Of a stretch of 6,111 nt of DNA, positions 1 through 5,544 are shown piece by piece. A program made the position numbers and the translations under genes. The notes below the pieces were generated by a model that did no database searches, was not told the origin of the DNA, and saw only the letters and a list, made by a program, of their open reading frames with translations. Position 1 is the first letter of the stretch. Each line of letters starts with the position of its first letter. This DNA is from Candidatus Izemoplasmatales bacterium (GTDB lineage Bacteria > Bacillota_I > Bacilli_A > Izemoplasmatales > Hujiaoplasmataceae): the NCBI GenBank assembly GCA_028691335.1, contig JAQUZK010000086.1:1-6111 (forward strand). The letters run 5' to 3'.

Positions 1-43
1 TCTTCACAATCTTTAGTTTAAAGTCTACACTGTACTGATTCAT
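1..43 (-). CDS. IS3-family transposase OrfA, N-terminal 14 codons only
   Basis: An ATG at 43-41 on the minus strand opens a frame reading MNQYSVDFKLKIVK to the window edge. The pattern YSxDFKLKIVK is the typical opening of the helix-turn-helix OrfA protein of IS3-family elements, which binds the transposon ends and is joined to OrfB by frameshifting. A strong ribosome binding site, AAAGGAG at 60-54, lies 10 bases before the ATG and supports this start. Only 14 codons are visible, so it is unknown whether the gene is intact. The call rests on a short motif plus the ribosome binding site and its position close to a plausible IS end. Confidence 0.6.
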   Translation of the reverse strand, partial: MNQYSVDFKLKIVK

Positions 44-109
44 TGGCTTTCAACTCCTTTGTATAACTATTATACATTATGTTCTATTATGTGGTACCTA
101 TGTGTCCCA
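1..109 (-). mobile_element. Left end of an IS3-family insertion sequence (partial)
   Basis: This is the end of an insertion sequence whose body lies to the left of the window. A minus-strand OrfA-like start sits at 43, and about 66 bases of leader separate it from the likely terminus, a usual spacing for IS3-family elements. Read on the minus strand, the proposed end at 109 begins TGGGACACATAGG, in keeping with the TG start common in this family. The boundary is inferred from that TG and from the point where recombinase-like coding begins on the plus strand (CTT TTT CAT at 110). A TATAAT hexamer lies at 69-74 on the minus strand, but no good -35 box stands in front of it. The inverted-repeat partner is outside the window, so the exact end is unproven. 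Confidence 0.5.
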
Positions 110-889
110 CTTTTTCATAGCAGAGCATCTCAGCGAATGCTGAAATACAATCATACCAATGATGTATTAGAGCTTAAGAGAAAAGCAAAAAGCAGATCCA
201 TATATAGTGGATTTATTGAATGTCCAATTTGTGGTAAAAACTACCATTACAAAGTAAACAACAAAAGAGAAAAATGGGCTACAGAAATATTGATATGCTC
301 TTCAAATAGAGAAAAGAAAGTATGTGAGAATGATTCCTTATTTGTTGAAACATTCGATGAACAAATGATATCCCAAATCAACTATGTTATTAAAAACAAG
401 TATGAATTCCTTAGAACACTAAACAAAGTATTAAGTTCACATCCAGAGATAAAAGCCCTGAACAAAGAAATTAATTCACTTGATCATAAACTTACAGAGA
501 TTCATAAGCAAATAAGGGCTTTAGCCGCTTTAGATGGTGAGTTTGAATCATTAGTGCTAAATGAGTTAAAAGCCCAGAAATCGGAAACAGAAACGAGTTT
601 AACGGCAAATCGCAACAAACTACTCACATCACACAATATTGATTCAAAGATTAAGCATTACAAACTTTTGCTTAAACCATTTAAACATCCAATTGAGGAA
701 TTATCAGAGTTTCCATTTAAAGAGTTCTTTGAAAAGGTGGTTGTTAATGATAGAAACGATATCGAGATGGTTTTAAATCCATTTAAAACTGAGAACAATA
801 AAGTTATCTACTCATTTCCAGAAATTATAACCCCATACAAGATTAGAAAAACACTATTTGAAACCACAAGCAAAATAACATGTAAATAA
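110..889 (+). pseudogene. Large serine recombinase, C-terminal fragment (N-terminus lost)
   Basis: This is the C-terminal half of a large serine recombinase of the phage-integrase or conjugative-transposon type, which cuts and joins att sites. Visible in order are a recombinase zinc ribbon with the motif YSGFIECPICGK and four spaced cysteines (codons at about 221, 230, 296 and 323), a predicted coiled coil at about 458-630 (LNKEINSLDHKL and following heptads), and a C-terminal segment with FPFKEFFEKVVVND. The catalytic resolvase domain, with its active-site serine, and most of the recombinase domain are absent. Family members are usually about 450-550 residues, whereas only 260 codons remain. 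The frame can be extended left to a TTG at 59, but those codons belong to the adjacent IS end and no ribosome binding site precedes them or the internal ATG at 137. It is probably an IS-interrupted, inactive remnant. Confidence 0.8.
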
Positions 890-923
890 CTAAAAATGGA
901 CACATTTAATTGGACCGGAGATT

Positions 924-949
924 AAGATCATCAAAATGATGGTCTTTTT
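924..949 (+). terminator. Rho-independent terminator after the recombinase fragment
   Basis: The arms AAGATCATCA (924-933) and TGATGGTCTT (937-946) pair over 10 bp, with one G-T pair and an AAA loop. A T-run follows at 945-949, with further T-rich sequence to 959. It begins 35 bases after the recombinase stop and suits plus-strand termination. Confidence 0.75.
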
Positions 950-1014
950 CTTACTTTTTAGACAAAGTTCAAATCCCCTCTCGAGAAAGCATATTTTCCA
1001 CTATATGTGATTAT

Positions 1015-1056
1015 AAAAAAAGGGTAAAACCAATGAAAAATCACTGATTTTACCCT
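1015..1056 (-). terminator. Minus-strand rho-independent terminator hairpin
   Basis: AGGGTAAAA (1021-1029) pairs perfectly with TTTTACCCT (1048-1056). The inner segments CAATGA and TCACTG extend the stem with one mismatch around an AAAA loop. On the minus strand the stem is followed by a run of six T (complement of 1015-1020). It lies 264 bases beyond the CDF stop and may end read-through from that gene, or it may belong to a vanished insertion. The plus-strand side has AAAA after the stem, so it is not a plus-strand terminator. Confidence 0.6.
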
Positions 1057-1068
1057 AAAATATACGAA

Positions 1069-1133
1069 AAGTTGCTTTATATAAAGTCGCACTTAACGTC
1101 TCTATTAAGCCGTTAAACGATAAAAAGCAACTT
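1069..1133. repeat. Long stem-loop bounded by a perfect 10-bp inverted repeat
   Basis: AAGTTGCTTT (1069-1078) and AAAGCAACTT (1124-1133) are perfect inverted copies. Inside them, TCG/CGA (1087-1089 with 1118-1120) and TTAACG/CGTTAA (1093-1098 with 1111-1116) also pair, leaving a 12-base loop. The whole forms a bulged 65-base hairpin on either strand. It has no T-run, so it does not look like a terminator. A transposon-end structure, a miniature element or a structured RNA are all possible, and I cannot assign it. Confidence 0.5.
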
Positions 1134-1157
1134 GGTATAATCAACCTGTGTTGTCAT

Positions 1158-1225
1158 TACTAAGTTTATGCCGATTTTAAGGGTTAACGACCTAAGTTTA
1201 CTATGGTGTCAGACCTAAGTTTACT
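1158..1225. repeat. Three direct repeats around CTAAGTTTA (transposon-end-like)
   Basis: GACCTAAGTTTACT occurs exactly twice, at 1189-1202 and 1212-1225, with starts 23 bases apart. A third, degenerate copy (ACTAAGTTTATG) starts at 1159. Several short direct repeats near one terminus are characteristic of IS21-family and Mu-like ends, where they bind the transposase. No transposase gene lies beside them, so this would be an orphan end. The family assignment is a guess; the repeats themselves are plain in the sequence. Confidence 0.5.
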
Positions 1226-1319
1226 TTCTTATACGCAATTAAGAAAAAATATAAAATCTAGCTTCTATAGTATTAATTCTTCAAAACAAACACTTTAATC
1301 AGTCTCACATTAAATCATA

Positions 1320-2210
1320 TTAATCTTTGGAAAAGCAATCAGTATGTTCTTGTTCGAAATCAATTTCAATAGTAACATGCTCAAAATCTTGCTTCTTCGT
1401 AATCATATGAGCTTCACGTTTTATTCTGTTAATATCTTTCAAATCAGAAGATGACTTAATGATAAGGTGTGTTGTTAAAACGTGATGTTCACTATCTAAA
1501 GACCAAACATGAGTGTGTTGAACATCTTGTACATTTTTAATGTCTTTGAACATCTCATCAAGTTTATTAATGTTGATATCTTCTGGTACAGCTTGTAAAA
1601 AAAGTAAAATCGTTTTTCTAAAGTTAATAAAGACATTATATAAAATGTATACCGTGAATACAATAGCGAGAATAGGGTCCAATATATGGATATCTTTGAC
1701 AAACATTATCAGTCCAACAATAAGTACACCAATCCATCCAAGAACATCTTCGAGCAAGTGCCAACTTATTACTTTTTCATTTAACGTTTTTCCTTTTTTA
1801 GTTTTCAATACTGCAAAACCATTTACCATAATCCCAATGATAGCAAACCCTATCATTCCCTTTGCATTCGCATGTACAGGATCAAGTAATCTAGGAACAG
1901 CATTCCATAAGACAATAAAAGAGCCAACAATCAAAACAATTGTATTAATCAATGCAGCTAAAAGAGAATATCTTTTATAACCATAAGTGAATTGCTCATT
2001 ATGATCTTTTTGAGATAATTTACCAAATACCCATGCTAACCCCAAAGATATGCTGTCGCCTAAATCATGAAGGGCATCTGATAAGATTGCCATACTATTA
2101 AATAATATACCACCAATCAATTCAAGTACTGTGAAAAAGAAATTTAACAAAAAGGCAACTTTGATATTAGAAACACTATGATTGTGACTATGCGATGATT
2201 TCTCTTTCAT
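1320..2210 (-). CDS. Cation diffusion facilitator (CDF) zinc/cadmium exporter, CzcD/ZitB type
   Basis: This 296-residue membrane protein exports Zn2+, and probably Cd2+ or Co2+, from the cytosol in exchange for protons. The length and layout are normal for the family: a short His-rich start (SHSHNHS), about six membrane segments between residues 17 and 205, then a cytoplasmic C-terminal domain. The transport site is visible as two HxxxD motifs, H48/D52 in TM2 (DALHDLGDS) and H151/D155 in TM5 (HLLED). This is the His-Asp set of zinc-selective CDF proteins rather than the all-Asp TM2 pair of YiiP. The C-terminal domain has HTHVWSLDSEHHV and FEHVTIEIDFE, typical of the metal-binding dimer domain. 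The start is supported by AGAGAGGG (2225-2218), 7 bases before the ATG. It is separated from the upstream ATPase operon by a terminator and has its own promoter candidate. The exact metal cannot be read from sequence. Confidence 0.92.
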   Translation of the reverse strand: MKEKSSHSHNHSVSNIKVAFLLNFFFTVLELIGGILFNSMAILSDALHDLGDSISLGLAWVFGKLSQKDHNEQFTYGYKRYSLLAALINTIVLIVGSFIVLWNAVPRLLDPVHANAKGMIGFAIIGIMVNGFAVLKTKKGKTLNEKVISWHLLEDVLGWIGVLIVGLIMFVKDIHILDPILAIVFTVYILYNVFINFRKTILLFLQAVPEDININKLDEMFKDIKNVQDVQHTHVWSLDSEHHVLTTHLIIKSSSDLKDINRIKREAHMITKKQDFEHVTIEIDFEQEHTDCFSKD

Positions 2211-2237
2211 AAACTAACCCTCTCTATTCTTTTGGCA

Positions 2238-2258
2238 TCTCATTATTGCATTATGAGA
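2238..2258. repeat. Inverted repeat in the CDF leader (possible operator or 5' UTR hairpin)
   Basis: TCTCAT (2238-2243) and ATGAGA (2253-2258) are inverted copies separated by 9 bases. They sit just downstream of the proposed -10 box and about 27 bases before the CDF start codon. They could be a repressor site covering the transcription start or a short leader hairpin. The leader is too short for a known metal riboswitch. Confidence 0.3.
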
Positions 2259-2268
2259 CGTCTTAATT

Positions 2269-2298
2269 TTATAAATTAATTAATATGTTATTTGTCTA
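2269..2298 (-). promoter_or_regulatory. Candidate promoter of the CDF gene
   Basis: On the minus strand, TAGACA (2298-2293) could serve as a -35 box and TTATAA (2274-2269) as a -10 box, 18 bases apart. They lie about 60 bases ahead of the CDF ATG. An ATATGAAA motif (2312-2305) just upstream of the -35 resembles the ATATGAAC half-site in front of the ATPase, and an inverted repeat TGCAT-N6-ATGCA lies at 2319-2334. The region is very AT-rich, so a chance match is possible. Confidence 0.4.
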
Positions 2299-2420
2299 AA
2301 ATAATTTCATATCTTTGTTGCATACACAAATGCATCATCATACGTATCCTAATTTTATCACAGTCAGCATTATCCCTCAATCAAAAGATTGAAAGTATCC
2401 AAATAATTTAGCGGTTTTAT

Positions 2421-2462
2421 AAAAAAAATTGGAATGGATGTCAGACCTAACAACCATTCCAA
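2421..2462 (-). terminator. Rho-independent terminator of the ATPase-thioredoxin operon
   Basis: TTGGAATGG (2429-2437) pairs with CCATTCCAA (2454-2462), with a further TG/CA pair inside. On the minus strand it is followed by a run of eight T (complement of 2421-2428). It starts about 60 bases after the stop of the thioredoxin-like gene, so it separates this operon from the CDF gene. The loop holds TGTCAGACCTAA, a 12-mer also found at 1207-1218. Confidence 0.8.
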
Positions 2463-2521
2463 AAAAATTACAATAATATTAAACTTGACAAGTTTTTTGA
2501 GAAGAGCGGTCACACTAGAAT

Positions 2522-2980
2522 CTATTCATATGCAATATTTCCAATAGAAACTGCTTCATAAAAGTTCGTTATTTCAGTTGTCCCAACGAAATAATCTACC
2601 AAACTATTGTTTTTATATATTAGCAGCGTTGGTGTAGAATTTAAACTATTACCATTCAAATTAATATCACTCCGGTTACCTGTAGTTCTTTGAGCATCCA
2701 TCATGAATAAATCAATTTGCAAGTTATTATTTGTTCCAAATTGAAAAGTTTCTTCTTTAATAGATATACATGCTCCACAAGTCTCACTATAAAAGTATAC
2801 TCCATATAATTCATTTTCTTGTCTGCTAGCCTCTGAATATTCTATAATCCTTGTAAAATCTGAATAAGAGTCTTTTAATTCTGAATCATTGTTTACAATC
2901 ACTAAGGTGAGTATTATCAACACAAAAACTCCTGCAAATCCAATTAATATGTTTCTTATAAAATGATCTTTTTTAGTCAT
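2522..2980 (-). CDS. Membrane-anchored thioredoxin-like protein
   Basis: This 152-residue protein has a short basic start (MTKKDHFIRN), one hydrophobic anchor at about residues 11-30, and an extracytoplasmic thioredoxin-like domain. The active site is C68-G-A-C71, preceded by VYFYSET as the thioredoxin beta strand, and a cis-proline motif follows at T116-P117 (STPTLLIY). It is therefore expected to handle thiols or disulfides on the outer face of the membrane. Family members include thiol reductases, disulfide oxidants and partners of metal or peptide exporters; the CGAC pair alone does not decide the direction. The ATG lies 5 bases after the ATPase stop. Its ribosome binding site, GAAGGAG (2997-2991), is inside the last ATPase codons 10 bases before the start, so the two genes are almost certainly co-transcribed. 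A link to metal export or metal-thiol stress is inferred from this pairing. Confidence 0.82.
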   Translation of the reverse strand: MTKKDHFIRNILIGFAGVFVLIILTLVIVNNDSELKDSYSDFTRIIEYSEASRQENELYGVYFYSETCGACISIKEETFQFGTNNNLQIDLFMMDAQRTTGNRSDINLNGNSLNSTPTLLIYKNNSLVDYFVGTTEITNFYEAVSIGNIAYE

Positions 2981-2985
2981 ATTGT

Positions 2986-5319
2986 TTAAACTCCTTCACT
3001 CATAGCGCAACTCTTATGTTCTTGGGCTAATTTCAGGATTGACTTAATATGATTATCAGCAATTTTAAATTTTGTTACGCCATTTTCAGGAATCTTAACT
3101 ACAATTTTTAAATCTAATAGTTTTTTTAAGTTTTTCATTAAAAATCCTGAAGATTTTTTTAATGTTTTATTTAGTTCGCTTAAAGTGCATTCTTTTTGAT
3201 AAAGTGTGTCTAACATACTTAGCATAGTTGCATCACTGAGTACATTGAATAATTGTTCTCTATATTTATTATCAACGTGAGCATTCTTACCAAATATAAT
3301 ACGTAGAGAATTCAAGACTGCAATTAATGAGATACCTACATCAGCAAAGATAGCTGCTAACATTGAACTCATACCTAATGAAGCTAAACCAAGTACAATG
3401 AATTTCACCCCCAAGGTTAGAACAATATTTTGGATTACAATTCTGCGAGTTTTTGAAGCAATTGAAAATGATTTACTAAGTTTTGTTAAATCATTATCCA
3501 TAATTATGATGTCTGCGACATCTATGGCTAACTCTGATCCTTCACCCATAGCTACACCGATATCAGCCTGTTTTAATAGAGGCGCATCGTTGATTCCATC
3601 GCCGACAAACATTTTATACCCATTAGAAGATATATTTTCAAATTTTGAAATCTTTTCTTGTGGTAGTAATGAACTGTAATATGACATTCCTCCAAGTTCA
3701 TTGGACACACTTTTTGCTGTTGATTCATTGTCACCTGTTAACATCGTAAAATTCAGATTTGAATGATTGTTAAAAAATAAGTAAGAACTATCTTTAATTT
3801 CGTCTTTGATGGTTAAATTTCCTATATACTTATTGTTCTTTGCCACATATATAATTGTTCCTATTTCATTTGAACTGTCATAATCAATTTGGTTATCATC
3901 TAAAAGTTTATGGTTCCCAACTAATACAATTTCACCATCAAGTGTTCCTTTTATCCCTTTTCCTGGTACCTCAATAATATCTGCCATTTTGTAGAGGTTA
4001 TCTTCACTCTTTGCCAACACTGATTTTGCAATTGGATGAGTTGAATATTTTTCTAAAGAGGCTGCTAATTTCAACGTTTCTTCACTAGTGTATGAATCAA
4101 CCGCAAAATTTCCTTTGGTGATTGTACCAGTTTTATCTAGAGCAACTTGATCAACATGCAAGATCATATCTAAAAATGAACTACCTTTAAACAATATTCC
4201 TTCGCGAGCACTCGCTCCTATACCAGAAAAATATGATAGTGGAACACTCAAAACAAGTGCACATGGACAACTAATTACAAGAAATGTTGCAGCTCTATAA
4301 GCATAAATATACATGTTTTCTGGATAAATAATTGTTGGAATACTAAACATCAAAATAGCTAATATTGTAACTAATGGTGTATAATATTTTGAAAATTTAG
4401 TGATAAACTGTTCTGTTTTTGCTTTTTTGTTCGTTGAATTTTCTATCAGATCAATTATTTTTGCCACAGTGGAATCTTCATATTTTTTTTCTGCAGTGAT
4501 TTCAACAACTCCTCCAACATTTATGTTTCCACTAAGTACTTTATCTCCAACTGATACAGAGGAAAGTTTTGATTCACCTGTTAATGCAGACGAATTCAAA
4601 TCTGTATCACCCTTAGACACTATTCCATCCACAGGAATTTTCTCTCCATTTTTCACTACAATAATATCTCCAACTTGTACTTCATTTGGATCTTTTAAAA
4701 GAATTTTATCTTGGTATTTCACGTTTGCATAATCTACTTTTAAATCCATCAGACCTTTAATTTCATTTTTAGAGGATTTTACCGCATAATTTTGTAAATA
4801 TTCACCAAAACTATAAAATATTACCACAAGCAATGCTTCTAAATACTCACCTAGTAACATTGCTGCAATCGTCGCAATTACCATTAATGTATTTTCATTG
4901 AAGAAATCTTTTCTTCGTAATCCTTTTATAGTTTTCACTATAATATTCTTCGCTACTAGAAAATAACTAATGTAAGTTCCAATAAGCAAATATATTCCAC
5001 TTATTGGAAAAATATAGTTAATTAAGACATAAAGTACCAACCCAATGAAAAAGGTACTGTAATATCTGTGTTTCTTGTTCTCACTGGGACCTTCGTGTGG
5101 TAAATATGTATCTACACCAGTTTCGATTGAATTAACAATTTTTCTTATTTCTATTACTTCTTTATTTTCAACAAAGTCATCCTTTGTTTCTAATAGCATA
5201 ATTTGATTTGTAAAATTGAATGTTGCGTTATGAATATTTTCTCTTTTCATTAATGCATCTTCAATTTTACCCGCGCATCCACTACAAGTTAGGTTCTCCA
5301 TTTTGATTTTCTTTATCAT
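2986..5319 (-). CDS. cadA: P1B-2 heavy-metal efflux ATPase (CadA/ZntA type) with a C-terminal ArsR/CadC-like domain
   Basis: This 777-residue pump should export Zn2+, Cd2+ or Pb2+ using ATP. Residues 1-70 form a heavy-metal-associated domain with the CxxC site C12-S-G-C15. Membrane segments follow from about 84. The actuator has TGES (247-250), the transport site is C351-P-C353, and the phosphorylation motif is D395-KTGT. The nucleotide domain has the H428-P429 pair, and the hinge is GDGINDAP (573-580). K639 in TM7 and D660 in TM8 (ADVGISL) stand 21 residues apart, as K693 and D714 do in ZntA, which marks the Zn/Cd/Pb subgroup. CadA-type pumps normally end near residue 680. Here residues about 685-777 continue as an ArsR-family winged helix with D755, H757, H768 and C771 at the alpha-5 metal-site positions of CadC. 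AGGAGG (5334-5329), 9 bases upstream, supports the ATG at 5319 over the internal Met7. It is the first gene of a two-gene operon with the thioredoxin-like gene. Confidence 0.93.
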   Translation of the reverse strand: MIKKIKMENLTCSGCAGKIEDALMKRENIHNATFNFTNQIMLLETKDDFVENKEVIEIRKIVNSIETGVDTYLPHEGPSENKKHRYYSTFFIGLVLYVLINYIFPISGIYLLIGTYISYFLVAKNIIVKTIKGLRRKDFFNENTLMVIATIAAMLLGEYLEALLVVIFYSFGEYLQNYAVKSSKNEIKGLMDLKVDYANVKYQDKILLKDPNEVQVGDIIVVKNGEKIPVDGIVSKGDTDLNSSALTGESKLSSVSVGDKVLSGNINVGGVVEITAEKKYEDSTVAKIIDLIENSTNKKAKTEQFITKFSKYYTPLVTILAILMFSIPTIIYPENMYIYAYRAATFLVISCPCALVLSVPLSYFSGIGASAREGILFKGSSFLDMILHVDQVALDKTGTITKGNFAVDSYTSEETLKLAASLEKYSTHPIAKSVLAKSEDNLYKMADIIEVPGKGIKGTLDGEIVLVGNHKLLDDNQIDYDSSNEIGTIIYVAKNNKYIGNLTIKDEIKDSSYLFFNNHSNLNFTMLTGDNESTAKSVSNELGGMSYYSSLLPQEKISKFENISSNGYKMFVGDGINDAPLLKQADIGVAMGEGSELAIDVADIIIMDNDLTKLSKSFSIASKTRRIVIQNIVLTLGVKFIVLGLASLGMSSMLAAIFADVGISLIAVLNSLRIIFGKNAHVDNKYREQLFNVLSDATMLSMLDTLYQKECTLSELNKTLKKSSGFLMKNLKKLLDLKIVVKIPENGVTKFKIADNHIKSILKLAQEHKSCAMSEGV

Positions 5320-5360
5320 TTTTTTTATCCTCCTATGATGAATTAAGTTTTTATGATAAT

Positions 5361-5428
5361 ATGTATATGAACTTTAAGTCACATGTATTATATTTTTCAA
5401 ATGTGTGTCAAATATGTGTAAAACATAT
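5361..5428 (-). promoter_or_regulatory. Promoter/operator region of the ATPase operon
   Basis: On the minus strand a perfect TTGACA (5411-5406) stands upstream of TATAAT (5392-5387), but the 13-base gap is too short for a standard promoter. An alternative -10 at 17 bases (ATACAT) is poor, so the exact start is open. Three repeat features overlap here on the plus-strand reading. They are tandem 11-bp repeats TCAAATGTGTG and TCAAATATGTG (5397-5418), an inverted repeat ATATGT-N5-ACATAT (5412-5428), and an imperfect one, ATGAACT-TTA-AGTCACAT (5367-5384). TCAAAT and ATATGAAC resemble half-sites of CadC- and SmtB/CzrA-type operators. This fits metal-induced derepression by an ArsR-family protein; the assignment is inferred. 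Confidence 0.5.
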
Positions 5429-5499
5429 ATTAGGAGCTAGCTATACAAAAATCAAGTAAAAATGATAAATAATTAAAATTATGATATTTGAACATACTT

Positions 5500-5520
5500 A
5501 AAAAAGGGATTAAGAACCCT
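5500..5520 (-). terminator. Weak terminator after the IS110 transposase
   Basis: On the minus strand AGGG (5520-5517) pairs with CCCT (5508-5505) around an 8-base loop and is followed directly by a run of T (complement of 5500-5505). It lies about 25 bases after the transposase stop. The stem is only 4 bp, so it may be inefficient. Confidence 0.35.
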
Positions 5521-5544
5521 AAATTTCATATAATGGGTGATTAA

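Larger units (their letters stand above)
890..1319. other. Gene-free region with transposon-end-like debris
   Basis: No credible coding frame lies between the recombinase fragment and the end of the CDF gene. The stretch contains the plus-strand terminator at 924-949, a minus-strand terminator hairpin at 1015-1056, a long stem-loop at 1069-1133 and repeated CTAAGTTTA motifs at 1158-1225. From 1226 to 1319 it is plain AT-rich sequence, and I see no terminator directly behind the CDF gene. The mix looks like the residue of earlier insertions. Confidence 0.6.

Noticed and set aside
59..109. The recombinase frame can be extended to a TTG at 59 and gives an apparent 276-residue protein
   Set aside because: No ribosome binding site precedes it on the plus strand, its residues do not look like recombinase, and the bases are accounted for as leader of the minus-strand IS3 OrfA.
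1540..1980. Plus-strand open frame of 146 codons
   Set aside because: It lies wholly inside the well-supported CDF gene on the other strand, has no ribosome binding site, and its composition is that of an antisense shadow.
2211..2270. Possible metal riboswitch (for example NiCo type) ahead of the CDF gene
   Set aside because: The leader after the proposed promoter is only about 60 bases and shows just one 6-bp inverted repeat, too little for a four-helix riboswitch.
2481..2497. AAACTT-GAC-AAGTTT followed by T residues, a possible plus-strand terminator
   Set aside because: No plus-strand gene leads into it, the stem is 6 bp of mainly A-T pairs, and the strong operon terminator is next to it on the other strand.
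3398..4732. Two plus-strand open frames within the ATPase gene (3398-3679 and 4400-4732)
   Set aside because: Both are antisense to conserved ATPase motifs and show no start signals or family features.
1320..5319. TGA read as tryptophan, as in many Mollicutes
   Set aside because: Tryptophans in these genes are TGG, the frames are complete under the standard code, and no in-frame TGA had to be read through.
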